A stretch of DNA of 64,000 bases from Spinacia oleracea. Its lineage: Eukaryota > Streptophyta > Magnoliopsida > Caryophyllales > Amaranthaceae. Both the position numbers and the translations under genes were made by a program. Below the pieces are notes generated by a model, which saw only the letters and a program-made list of their open reading frames with translations, was not told the DNA's origin and searched no databases. Of this stretch, positions 1 to 12,760 are shown piece after piece. The first letter of the stretch is position 1. Each line of letters opens with the position of its first letter. The stretch covers positions 142,294,361-142,358,360 of the forward strand of contig NC_079492.1 in NCBI RefSeq assembly GCF_020520425.1. The letters run 5' to 3'.

Positions 1-299
1 TCTTGATCACTGAGTTCTCACTTCGTTGATTTGTTCTTGATCACTAGAACATTTTATTGAAATATATACATCTTCACGAATATACATATGATTGTGATAG
101 CTGATCTCGTTCCATGAATCCAATATCATATTATCCACAATCAATGCCATTCTTTTTAGCGAGAGCACTACAAAATCAATAAGGTCAATTAATCACCAGT
201 CATTAAAAAATTTATAAAGTAATACATAAATTTATTACACATACCTTTCTATCTGCAAATACTTGGTGCACAATTTTATTTTATTTTTTGGCAAATAAT
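1..299. other. AT-rich flank, nothing recognised
   Basis: No coding sequence, repeat end or RNA gene can be supported here. It may belong to whatever lies left of the window. Confidence 0.4.
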
Positions 300-545
300 A
301 ATAAGCTTTATTTACCAAGTAATCAGAGTATTAACAAACTCTGAAAACACCACCTGTCCACCAGACACAACAACAACAACAAGCTAACCAAAACAAGCTA
401 GCTAAGGCTAACAGCAACCACTACTGACATCTACACTCAACATTAAACATAATGTTGCTAACAACAGTTTTGACTGGATCAACATGATCCCTAAACACCT
501 TAAAATTTCTTTGCAACCAGATACAGTAAACTGACTCAATGAAAG
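300..545 (-). pseudogene. LINE ORF2 C-terminal fragment
   Basis: Read on the minus strand, about 35 codons ending at 421 resemble the tail of plant L1-type reverse transcriptases just after the zinc-binding domain (YCIWLQRN followed by VFRDH and a terminal CRCQ). The remaining DNA down to about 300 would be the 3' end of the element. Upstream it joins directly, in frame, to the F-box gene fragment at 546-898, so the chimera is a junction product and not a working gene. The family call rests on a short stretch and is moderate. Confidence 0.45.
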
Positions 546-898
546 CTATCTCCGACACCAACATTTCCGTCATCGAAGCGCTTGTCTGCTTCTCCGCCGC
601 CAAAACTAACGTCGGCATTTCACCACCGTTCTCCGTCACTGGCGTACGATACCGCGCTCAAAACGTTGCCGTTGCAGGAACACTTCTAATTAAAACCACC
701 ACTACTAATACCACTAGTATCTTCTGATTCTCTTTCCTTCTTGGAATTCGGTTGTTTTCCACCACCTTTCAACGACGAAAACACAACGGCGGGAGAAAAT
801 CGAACGACGACGACAACAAAAGTAAAGCAAAGTACGATTGCGGCGAAAGCTACAATGAAGGAGTACGATGGAAAGAAGGATGATATAATAATCTCCAT
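546..898 (-). pseudogene. F-box (SKIP8-like) gene fragment, copy A
   Basis: The minus strand from 898 encodes an N-terminus with a hydrophobic segment (MEIIISSFF, then a long run of I, V, F and A), a basic/serine stretch with GGGKQPNSKK, a stop after SSGGFN, and further downstream the motif TEMLVSEI. The sister copy at 9385-9858 continues after the equivalent motif into an F-box. That identifies both as the first exon of a SKIP8-type F-box protein, which is normally a membrane-anchored SCF adaptor. Here the F-box itself is lost and replaced by LINE sequence at about 545, and there is an internal stop. It marks the start of duplicated unit A. Confidence 0.5.
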
Positions 899-1138
899 TC
901 ATACGACATTAAAGCTCCAATGTACATGAAAAAACCCTAGAAATTTTGAAATTAGGGAAAATTTCGTCAATTTTTTGCGACGATTTTAAGTGGAAATGCG
1001 CCAATTTTCCCTCTAACTCGTTTCTTTAAGGTAAAACTGATTGCTAAACGTCGAGTTTTAAATATTGACACATGCATGTCACCTACAGTGAAATCAATCA
1101 ATACCTAGTATTTGAAAAAGAAGACCATTAAAAAAGAA

Positions 1139-3896
1139 GACACTTAAAATCAATTGTCTATGGCTTTATGGTTACAATTGAATCCTTGATTTAAAATTAA
1201 AAGACACGTCTTTTAATTATAATTTAAACTTGCGTTTTAAATTTGTTTCTTCTTAAAAAATAGAAATAATTCGCCTAATTTATTTTTTAAAAATACTTTC
1301 TTCCCAAAATAAAAACAATAAATATTTATTAAATAAAATATATTTAAATAAATATTTAAAATCAACTCTAATAAAAAAATCACTTAAAAATACTTTAAAA
1401 ATATAATAAATAAATTTATAATTTAATAAAAATACGGGTATTACATAAGTAAATGACTAATAAATGTTTTCCAAAAATAAATCATATCTTGTGGTAATGT
1501 TTATCAAATTTTCTACAATTTATATATTTTGTATGAGTCATCCCTTACACTCAGAAAGTCATAGCAAGAGTGTTTATCTAGCATCAAAAATATATTGACA
1601 AAATTTACTAAAATAGTAACTTAATAATTAGGAACAACACATTTATATTTATAACCAAAACAATAAATTATATATATGATGATAACTTAGACCATATAAT
1701 TATTTACCACATATTTTATATGGTTTCTAACCTAGACTCATAAATATATGATAACTATAACCGTTGTGATTAAATTATATAAAATTTAACATACAACACG
1801 AGTCCTAACATAGACTCAAATTATATTTTAGTACAATGTAATCCGTATGTTATAAAGCTATATCAACATATGTAACTCGGACTTTAAATTTAAATCTCTT
1901 AAAAAATACTCAAAATTTGAAATAAATTTTGTTTCAATTTCAACACCTAAAATTTTATAGAAATCGTGAATTTCTTTCTTTTTATATAACCTAATTTCTC
2001 ATCAATTTCTCCAAAAACAAATGAAAATAAGTTGAAATTAACAAGTTTAGAATTTATATGTTAATTAAGCAGTGTGACACCATGTTTAATTGATTAATTT
2101 TAATAAATTATGTTTTACACAAATCCCAAATTTTAATACGTTTTTATTTTTAATTTGTACCTTATATTTTCTCAAACACACAACGAACATAAATCAATTT
2201 TATTCCGTTAAAAATATTTTTTATTTATAAATTATTATTTACGATTAATTAATAATACTTCGTAAACGAATTTAATCTCATCCGTGCTTTGCACGAATCC
2301 TAAGCTACTTATCATTAATCCACATCAAAATTAAACAATTAAAAATACATTCTAAAACATTCCAAATATCAAAATTCATCAAAATCAATTTCTACATCAA
2401 ATTATATAGATTACCTGACTTTGTTTTTTGCAGTCTGTTCATTACACTGGTGAAGTGTGCCAATCCTGTGGCCGATTGTACCCGCATTATGCAGCAAGCT
2501 GAATGACAGGAGGTTATGTGACCTCATGCCTGCCGCTGCCGCCGCTGCCGAGGAATACTGCAAACTACAAAAGTTAGATTGTTTAATTGTTTATAATTAT
2601 TTAACATTTATAATTGTTTAATTTTGATGTGGAGAAATGTGGATTAATTTTGATGAATTTTAATAATTGCAATGTTTTAGAATGTATTTTTAATTGTTTA
2701 ATTTTGACGTGGATTAATGATAACTAGCTTAGGATTTGTGCAATGCACGGATGAGATTAAATTTGTTTACGAAATATTATTAATTAATCGTAAATAATAA
2801 TTTATAAATAGAAAATATTTTTAACGGAATAAAATTGATTTATGTTCGTTGTGTGTTTGAGAAAATATAAGGTACAAATTAAAAATAATGACGTAGTAAA
2901 ATTTGGGATTTGTGTAAAACATAATTTATTAAAATTAATCAATTAAACATGGTGTCATACTGCTTATCTAACATACACATTCTAAATTTGTTAATTTCAA
3001 CTTATTTTCATTTGTTTTTGGAGAAATTGATGAGAAATTAGGTTATATAAAAAGAAAGAAATTCACGATTTCTATAAAATTTTAGGTGTTGAAATTGAAA
3101 CAAAATTTATTTCAAATTTTGAGTATTTTTTAAGAGATTTAAATTTAAATTCCGAGTTACATATGTTGATATAGCTTTAGAACATACGGAGTACATTATA
3201 CTAAAATATAATTTGAGTCTATGTTAGGACTCGTGTTGTATGTTAAATTTTATATAATTTAATCACAACGGTTATAGTTATCATATATTTATGAGTCTAG
3301 GTTAGAACCCATATAAAATATGTGGTAAATTATATGGTCTAAGTTATCATCAGATATATAATTTATTGTTTTGGTTATAAATATAAATGTGTTGTTCCTA
3401 ATTATTAAGTTACTATTTTAGTAAAATTTGTCAATATATATTTGATGCTAGATAAACACTCTTGTTATGACTTTCTGAGTGTAAGTGACGACTCATACAA
3501 AATATATAAATTGTAGAAAATATGATAAATATATATTACCACAATATATGATTTATTTTGGCAAACATTTATTAGTAATTTCCTTATGTAATACCCGTAT
3601 TTTTAATAAATTATAAATATATTTATTATATTTATAAAGTATTTTTAAGTGAATTTTTTATTAGAGTTGATTTTAAATATTTATTTAAATATATTTTATT
3701 TAATAAATATTTATTGTTCTTATTTTGGGAAGAAATAGTATTTTCAAAAAATAAATTAGGCGCATTATTTCTATTTTTGAAGAAGAAACAAATTTAAAAC
3801 GCAAGTTTAAATTATAATTAGAAGACATGTCTTGTAATTTTAAATCAAGGACTCAATTGTAACCATAAAGCCATAGACAATTGATTTTAAGTGTCA
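1139..3896. repeat. Giant near-perfect inverted repeat (foldback)
   Basis: The left arm (1139 to about 2405) is the reverse complement of the right arm (about 2620-3896), with scattered mismatches and small indels. For example GACACTTAAAATCAATTG opens the left arm and its complement closes the right arm. The spacer of about 210 bp holds a GC-rich stretch (2430-2566) unlike the AT-rich arms. Within each arm is a Helitron-like 3' terminus: a short GTGC/GCAC hairpin, then CTAAGCTA (left, ends near 2312) or CTAAGCTAG (right, read on minus, ends at 2724). A solo arm lies at 10823-11945. The structure interrupts a Helitron whose first ~30 bp (about 1100) precede it. No protein is encoded. Transcription across it would give a hairpin RNA with arms of about 1.2 kb. 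Confidence 0.85.
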
Positions 3897-3900
3897 TCCA

Positions 3901-5697
3901 TCACATTTTAAGTGTCACAAATGTATTTGGACAGGGAGTAGTATACTGGTCATAAGCAATTGATTCTTTAACTTAAATTTTCCGTACCTATTTTATTGAC
4001 ACATTTATTTTAAATGCACATTTTCTATCATTATTATCTTTAAATTATGTAAATGAAAAAGTTATAAAAAGTTGATATTTTGAAAATATTTATTAAGACG
4101 AATTTAACAAAAAATCTCACATAATTATATTTTACCTTACGCATAAATAACAAAATCCGTCAAGAAATACTTGAATATTTTAAAAACAAATTGGACAACT
4201 AAATAAGAACAAAGGAAATATGATTTACATCCATTATAAATCTAAACGTAGTATAACTACACAACTTAATAGTCTTTTTTGACAACGGTATACACCAATT
4301 CGGTGTAACCATTGTATAAGAAATCTTGTGAAACTGCAAACTCTTTACAAAATGACAATGATGACACGTAGAAAGTGTTGATGGCCGATTGGCCGGTGCA
4401 TATCAAACAAGCAAAAACTACAAACAGGACATCAATGGATCAAACCTTTATTCATACAACACAAACCCAAAAGGCCAAAATAAGTCTTCTCAAATTTCAT
4501 TTTTCTTCGACCTTTCATCAACATCCTGAGGTAATACTCTTTGAGCTATTATTCTCTTTTTTATTTATTAACAAGATTTGGCATGTCTACAACCTTGTAA
4601 AGAGTTTGCAGTTTCACAAGATTTCTTATACAATGGGTTACACCGAATGGGTGTATACCGTCGTCAAAAAAGACTATTAAGTTGTGTAGTTATACTACGT
4701 TTGGATCTGTAAGAGTACACACAACCTTGACATGTAGATTGGGTCAAGTGATAATCGACATGACAAAATGATTACAATGTTGACAGTATACAAGGGTCAA
4801 AATTTTATTAACTTGACCCGAGTCGTATATGTGACCCAAGGTCAAGTTCATTAAAATAGAATGTGGGGCTGATCGAAGCGCAACTTGCATTTGTTACCTG
4901 TTTGCATACAGAGTATTAGGCTAATATTTGCTAAAATAATTTTGTATTGTATGTTGCATGCATGCATATTTATGTTTTTTGGGTTCCCCAGGTGCTGTCA
5001 GCCTGCCACGCATGCAATTCATCTTATTTTATTTTATTTTTGCTTATATATGTATGTTAAGGGACGTTATACCTAATTTTTTTTATTTATATGTAAAGTT
5101 AATTTAAATTCATATTTATTTGTTTGTTAAAATTAATAATTGTGTTTGAAAGTGAATTTAAAGTGGAGTATAAGTAAAAGTAAAAAAGTAGGTAAGAAAA
5201 ATTAATGATCTTGAGTCAAGATTGTAGAATAAAAATGAGAAATTTAAGTAAGTGGTATGTCAAGTAGTGGAAGATGAGGTGGAAGAAGGAGAAGGATGAG
5301 GGATAAATTATTTTTCATTTGACCGAAAGTCAAGGATGCACATGGTCTAATGGTGGTAAATTATATTTCTTATGTTCTTATTTAGTTGGTCCAGTTTAAT
5401 TTTACAATATTCAACTATTTTTTGATGGATTTTGTTTTTTTATGTGTAAGGTAAAATATAATAATGTGAGATTTTGTTAAATTTGTCTTGATAAATATTT
5501 TCAAAATATCATCATTTTATAACTTTTTTGTTTACATAATTTAAAGATAATAGTGATAGAAAATGTGTATTGGCAAACGTGACTAAAATAATATGTCAAT
5601 AAAATAGAAACGAAAAAATTAAATTAAGAATCAATTGTTTATGACCACTTGACCAGTAAACTACTCCCCTGTCCAAATGCATTTACTTAAAATGGGA
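3901..5697. mobile_element. Large terminal-inverted-repeat element, interrupted
   Basis: The left arm (3901-4353) is complementary to two right blocks (4597-4706 and 5351-5697). The outer ends share CATTTTAAGT and TTTGGACAGGG, and the inner ends share an arm that includes TATACACC and TTGTATAAGAAA. The right arm is split by a 635-bp insertion at 4713-5347. In unit B the same right arm (13218-13612) is uninterrupted, which confirms the insertion. No transposase is visible, so the element is non-autonomous. The superfamily is not clear because no clean target duplication was found. Confidence 0.65.
4713..5347. mobile_element. Insertion with TAA target duplication (PIF/Harbinger-like?)
   Basis: This 635-bp segment is absent from the matching position in unit B (about 13265). 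It is bracketed by TAA at 4710-4712 and 5348-5350. Its ends are weakly inverted (GAG...CCTTGAC at the left, GTCAAGG...GGTC at the right). A 3-bp TAA/TTA duplication is typical of PIF/Harbinger MITEs, but the ends are too divergent for a firm call. Confidence 0.4.
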
Positions 5698-6093
5698 GGG
5701 ATGAATAAATATGGAAGAATCATATATTGTCCCTCGAAGATTTTTCTGTATGTATTTATGGACACTTTGTCCCTTAATTAATGAACTAGCTCGTATTTTT
5801 CAAAAAAAGAAATTGGGATGGATGAATTACTTTGTACTCCCTCCGTTTCTTTTTGTTTGTTACGTTTGGACTTTTGCACGTTTATTAACGTATAATAAAG
5901 ATTCTTTTTCTTTTTTATTAAAAAAAATAAACCCAAGTAAATCCTCAATCCACTAATCAATACAACAACCAATAAGATTGTTTTGTTTATCAAAATGAAC
6001 CAATAATGGAAAAGAACACAGATTGCTAACTTAACATACTTGAAAATTATAAAGAAATGTAATGAGGTGAAAAAAAATGGACCAATCAATCAA

Positions 6094-6752
6094 TCAATAC
6101 CTAGTCAATACCTAAAAAGGAAGACCATGGATTATAATTAGATGACATTTGTCATCCCATCTTTCATCCATTAATTTTTTTTTTTTTTTTCAATTTTTCC
6201 TTTTGTTGTTTGTTTCACAAATTATTTTACAACTTTAACACCTCAATTCATCTTCCTCAATCAAAGTCCATTCACCATTTAATTCATATAACTTATTCCA
6301 CCCCATATTCCTCCTTAACGTCATATTAATCCACCATCTAAATTTGTACTCCCTCCGTCCCATAATAGTCGTTACACTTATCTTTGCACAAAGTTTTAGG
6401 TGATAAGTGGTTGTTTGGTTATCAATTGTTATTTTATTGAAAAAGTGGATGTGATAGGAGTTAGTGGGGTATTTTTTTAATTGAATGAGAGAGGGGGTTG
6501 GGACAAAAAAATATTTAGTGGGAAGAGAGAAACAATATAATAATTGTGGGGTCATTCCTTATTTAGAAGTGTAACAACTAATCTGGGACGGACGAAAAAG
6601 GAAAGTGTAACAACTAATCTGAGACGGAGAGAGTATATTTTTTCAACTTTTAACCAACTAAAATTACAATCCCTCAACAAAATTAACAATTTAAAAGATC
6701 GCTTAACAACCACTATATAATTACCCGTTCATTGAACAGGCTCAGAATCTAG
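6094..6752 (+). mobile_element. Non-autonomous Helitron nested in MITE
   Basis: It starts TCAATACCTAG after an A and ends with a hairpin (CCGTTCATTGAACAGG) followed by CTCAGAATCTAG and then T. This is the Helitron layout: TC start, 3' hairpin, CTRR end, insertion between A and T, no target duplication. A shorter relative is at 10007-10286 and a truncated 5' end at about 1100. The exact TC start is ambiguous by 4 bases because TCAA is repeated there. Confidence 0.7.
6349..6633. mobile_element. Stowaway MITE inside the Helitron
   Basis: The ends CTCCCTCCGTCCCATAATAG and, on minus, CTCTCTCCGTCTCAGATTAG are flanked by TA on both sides. The related Helitron at 10007-10286 has the uninterrupted site (about 10165), so the 285-bp insertion is directly demonstrated. 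Confidence 0.85.
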
Positions 6753-7058
6753 TTAAACTTAAAAGTTGGCACAAAAAATGACAATATAATAAATTTATAA
6801 AAGGAAAGATTCTCCCATGTAACAAACATTGTGAAACACCCTGAAAAAAATACGTAACAAACAAAAAGAAACCGAGAGAGCTATATGCTACCCCAAACAT
6901 CTGCGGCACACATCAATCTTTGACTCTTCCCTATTTCATAATTTGTGCACCAATAAATTAAAATTAAATACATCATACAGAGTATTACCCTGGGAGTCAA
7001 GGTACCTAAAATTTCACAAATTTTGCACCAATGTGGATTTTGCACCAATAGAGTACTA

Positions 7059-7413
7059 CTTCCCTCGTCTTTTTCTTTCTCTATGTTTGGTATTTTACAT
7101 GAATTTTAACGAGTAATTAATGTGCATTGAGATTTCTCTATTTTTTTTATTTAAACAAGGCAAATTACATTTTTTTTATAATGTTTTCACTTTTATCAAA
7201 ATTATGATATTGAGAAAATAAGAAAAAATTAATGTCTCAATGGAAAAGTGTGAGAGATTAAATGACCCAATGAATTTAATTGGTTAAAATAATCATTGGA
7301 CACAATTTTTGATAGAATATTGAAACATTTGTGTGATAATATAAAAGGAAATGTAAAGAATATTCCGAACACCCATAAAGGAAAACGAAAAGAACAAAAA
7401 GAGACGGAGTGTG
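7059..7413. mobile_element. Stowaway-like MITE (unit A copy)
   Basis: The ends CTTCCCTCGTCTTTTT and GAGACGGAGTGTG are flanked by TA. The same element is present at the same place in unit B (13932-14475), so it inserted before the tandem duplication. Confidence 0.75.
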
Positions 7414-8754
<1,341 letters not shown>

Positions 8755-9384
8755 TAAGCAATCTATACTCAAAAGCTCGTACAGTCGTACATTTTCTTGA
8801 TCCGTCCGACCTGCCAGTCTAATTAAAACTATTTTGCATGGTTAAAATGCTAATAATTTTTATTTTATTGTTTAAATATATATTAATTACATGTCTACAT
8901 TTGTGTGAATGTCAATAACATAAAAAATAATTAATTTAATTTTACATAAAATTTAGAATTTTTTAATGCTTAAGTAATCGTCCGAACCCTCCATATCCAT
9001 ATCAATTAACTTCTAAAACTCGTCTAAACCTCACCTACCTAACCCATCAGAGCTACATTAGGCTCTGAAACCTGTCGTAACCCACCAAACCTATCAAACC
9101 CACTCGAACTGCACGACCTACCAAATCCATCGGACCCACTCGACCTGCACAACCCACCACGACCCATCACGTATTGTATCTACTTTATCCAACACAACTC
9201 ATGACCTGACCCACCATGACTTTCAATCAGATGGTTCATGTGTCAACTATCCCTCCCACAACTCACCAAACTCACCCATGACCCACCAACCAAATACCAA
9301 AATCACCAAATACCAAAATAATGCAATAAATAAAAACAATAACAAATAAAGTAGACTTTACAATAACAAAGAAATAAATTGTGC

Positions 9385-9858
9385 CTTATGGTAAAAAGCT
9401 TTCCAGGCATTATCATCATTAGCAGCCTTTCGCATCAGTGAATTGTTCATCGAGAGACGGTAGAGGCTAGGATAATCCAAATAACTGAGCGCATGAGTAG
9501 TAATTTCCGGCACCAACATCTCCATCATCGAAGCGTCTGTCTACTTCTCCGCCGCCGAAACTAACGCCGGCATTTCACCATCGTTCTCCGTCACTGGCGT
9601 ACAATCCGCTCTCAAAACGCTGCCGTTGCAGGAACACTTCCAATTAAAACCACCACTACTAATACCACTAATATCTTATGATTATCTTTCCTTCTTGGAA
9701 TTCGGTTCTTTACCACCACCTTTCAACGACGAAAACACAGCGAGGGGAGAAAATCAAACGGCGACGACAACAAAAATAAAATAAAGTACGATTGCGGCGA
9801 AAGCTACAATGAAGGAGTACGATGGAAAGAAGGATGATAGAATAATCTCTATTCATAC
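9385..9858 (-). pseudogene. F-box (SKIP8-like) gene fragment, copy B
   Basis: Read on minus, the 3' part encodes MLVPEITTHALSYLDYPSL, then NSLMRKAANDDNAWKAFYHK, a clear SKIP8-type F-box sequence. SKIP8 proteins are F-box subunits of SCF ubiquitin ligases with an N-terminal hydrophobic anchor. The start codon found in copy A is mutated to ATA here, and there are in-frame stops in the hydrophobic segment (for example TGA after VAV). Similarity ends right after the F-box where a splice site would be expected, so only exon 1 was present. It is non-functional. Confidence 0.65.
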
Positions 9859-10006
9859 GACATTAAAGCTCCAATGTACATGAAAAAACCCTAGAAAATT
9901 TGAAATTAGGGGAAATTTTGTCAATTTTTTTAACTCGATTAATTAAGGTAAAACTGATTACTAAACGACGAGTTTTAAATATTGACACATGTCACCTATA
10001 GTGAAA

Positions 10007-10286
10007 TCAATAAATACGTAGTAGTATTTAAAAAAGAAGACCATGGATTATTAGGTGACATGTGTCATCCATCTTCCTCATTCAAAATCAATTCACCATT
10101 TAATTTATATAATTTCTTCCACCTCATCTCTCTCTTTAACACTCGATATTAATCCATAATCTAATTTATATATTTTTTCAACTTTCAACCCACTGAAATC
10201 ACAATCCCTCAAAAAATTAGCACTTTAAAAGATCGCTTAATAACCACTAAAGAATTACCCATTCATTGAACGAGCTCAAAAGCTAA
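10007..10286 (+). mobile_element. Short non-autonomous Helitron
   Basis: It starts TCAATAAATACG after an A and ends with a CATTCATTGAACGAG hairpin, then AAAGCTAA before T. It is the same family as 6094-6752 but without the nested Stowaway. It was already present before the tandem duplication, because unit A holds its first ~30 bp at about 1100. Confidence 0.65.
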
Positions 10287-10399
10287 TTGTGATTAGTTTA
10301 ATACCGTATAAATCTATAATTATTAATTCCATACTAACTCTGATCCTCTGAAGTATTGCTTGCGTATGCTTTTTCAAGTTGTTTATACCAACTTAATTA

Positions 10400-10653
10400 C
10401 TTCCTCTGTTCCACAAATATCGCACCATGGTTGATTTTTACTTCTCTAACACATTACTTTGACTCCCAGTATCACAAATTGCGAGTAAGTAAAATTATAA
10501 AAAAACATTGATATTTAGAAAATATATATTAATACGAATCTAACATGACCATACATGACTACAGTTTTATTATGTATGAATCACAAAATGGCCAAAGTCG
10601 TAGTGTAAATAGTGTAAAAATCAAATGGTGCAATATTTACAGAACGAAGGAAA
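10400..10653. mobile_element. Stowaway-like MITE
   Basis: The left end CTTCCTCTGTTCCACAAATA and the right end (minus: TTCCTTCGTTCTGTAAATA) are inverted and followed by matching GCACCAT/TTGATTTTTAC. The left side has TA. The right edge is uncertain by a few bases. Confidence 0.6.
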
Positions 10654-10822
10654 TATATAATTTAATGGCCCATTATTATAAACATTATCTTGATTAGGAA
10701 TTATAATGCATATAGAATTCCTAAAGTTTCCTATTGTTAATGGCTTTATGTTTCATGAGTTATAATCATAGGGTGAATGGTTACATGTATAGGCTTTTGT
10801 GGGTTTCATTAACCGATGGAAA

Positions 10823-11945
10823 AGACAATTGAGTCCTTGATTTAAAATTAAAACACATGTCTTCTAATTATAATTTAAACTTGCGTTTTAAATTTGTTTC
10901 TTCTTCAAAAATATAAATAACGCGGCTAATTTATTTTTAAAAAATACTTTCTTCCATAAATAAAAACAATAAATAAAATATATTTAAATAAATATTTAAA
11001 ATAAACTCTAATAAAAAGTTCAATTAAAAATACTTTATAAATATAATAAATAAATTTATAATTTAATAAAAATACGGGTATTACATAAGTAAATGACTAA
11101 TAAATGTTTTCCAAAAATAAATCATATCTTGTGGTAATGTTTATCATATTTTCTACAATTTATATATTTTGTATGAGTCATCACTTACACTTAGAAAGTC
11201 ATAACAAGAGTGTTTATCTAGCATCAAAAATATATTGAATTTTTTTACTAAAATAGTAACTTAATAATTAGGAACAACACATTTATATTTATAACCAAAA
11301 CAATAAATTATATATATGATGATAACTTAGACCATATAATTATTTACGACATATTTTATATGGTTTCTAACCTAGACTCATAAATATATGATAACTATAA
11401 CCGTTGTGATTAAATTATATAAATTTTAACATACAACACGAGTCATAACATAGACTCAAATTATATTTTAGTTGTACTCCGTATGTTCTAAAGCTATATC
11501 AACATATGTAACTCGGACTTTAAATTTAAATCCCTTAAAAAATACTCAAAATTTGAAATAAATTTTGTTTCAATTTCAACACCTAACATTTTATAGAATT
11601 CGTGTATTTCTTTCTTTTTTTAAAATTTAACTTATTTTTTATAACCTAATTTCTCTTCAATTTCTCCAAAAACAAATGAAAATAAGTTGAAATTAATGAG
11701 TTTAGAATTTGTATGTTAATTAAGTAAGTAGTATGACACCATGTTTAATTGATTAATTTTAATAAATTATGTTTTACAGAAATCCCAAATTTTACTACGT
11801 CATCATTTTCAATTTGTACCTTATATTTTCTCAAACACACAACGAACATACATCAATTTTTTTCCGTTAAAAATATTTTCTATTTATAAATTATTATTTA
11901 CGATTAATTAATAATACTTCGTAAACAAATTTAATCTCATCCGTG
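10823..11945 (+). repeat. Solo arm of the giant inverted repeat
   Basis: This corresponds to the left arm of the palindrome (about 1170-2285) with modest divergence. It starts at ACAATTGAGTCCTTGATTTA and breaks off in the middle of the terminal hairpin (CATCCGTG then unrelated DNA). Only one arm exists in unit B, so either the palindrome formed in unit A after duplication or unit B lost an arm. Confidence 0.75.
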
Positions 11946-12760
11946 TGGTTTACGAAGCCTTTCAGAACTTGTTTACAGAGCAGATTCTACGAGTCGGCGG
12001 CGTCGGCGACGAACAATTCAGGGTCGAGCGGGGAATAGAACACTTGATCATCACATTGCGTCGGTAAGACCTAACAACTGAATTTGTGGTGTTTTCTAAA
12101 AATCTTCTAGTTGGAAGTGCATTGCCAGCTTTTAAATTTTAAAGGGAAAACATTGTAGTGAGATGGTAAGAAATTTGTTTAATTTGTATTTATACTTAAA
12201 AATTGGGCGGGAGAAGAAGTAACAGAATTCTGTTACATTTTTTGTGTGCATGATTCCCCGAAATTCCCTTGGCCTTTGTTCTTTGTGAAAACCGTACTTA
12301 TGCTTTGAGACCTTTGGTTATATCCTCCTGTATGTTGTCTTGATGAATAATTAGCTGAGAATTTCCTTTATGATATCGAAATATATGTTGCTCTCTATTA
12401 ATTCTTAAAGCTCCTTTGGTGATGAATGATTTTTGAGGGAAGTTGCTGATGAGTACAATTATAGCCTTACTGGATTGTTCTTCAATTTTGACTTTGTAGA
12501 GGAATGATCTCCATGTATCATTAAAAAATACTTCTTATATGGGTAGTAATTTAGTGGGCTATCCTTTGCTATATTCGAATATTAATATTTACGAGTACAA
12601 GCTAGTATTTCACCTATATACTATGAGTTTTCTTATTAGTAGCCTATGCTTAATTAATGCAGGCAGCAAAGTTTTTGGCGAGATTTCGAAAGAAGGTTAG
12701 TGGTGACAATGCCAAAACAAGTGAGGAAATTCATGTACAAAATGACATAGGGGAAAAAAC
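11942..12760 (+). pseudogene. Unrecognised gene fragment, two putative exons
   Basis: Directly after the broken arm, 11942-12062 reads as an open GC-richer exon (VVYEAFQNLFTEQILRVGG, then EQFRVERGIEHLIITLR) ending at a good donor (CGTCG then GTAAGA). After about 590 bp of T-rich intron-like sequence, an acceptor TGCAG at 12657-12661 leads into a second open stretch (in the matching phase QQSFWRDFERR, then VVTMPKQVRKFMYKM, stop). The exon/intron composition suggests a real gene tail inserted or captured here. I do not recognise the family and there is no start codon, so function is unknown. Confidence 0.35.

Larger units (their letters stand above)
5837..6880. mobile_element. Mariner/Stowaway-type MITE with nested insertions
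   Basis: The ends are inverted: CTCCCTCCGTTTCTTTTTG at the left, and CTCTCTCGGTTTCTTTTTG when the right end is read on minus, followed by further matching TTTGTTACGT. It follows TA at 5835-5836, and another TA occurs one base after the right end. The CTCCCTCCG terminus and TA target are the hallmark of Stowaway/mariner elements. Unit B lacks it (empty site near 13750). Removing the Helitron inside leaves a MITE of about 385 bp. Confidence 0.75.
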
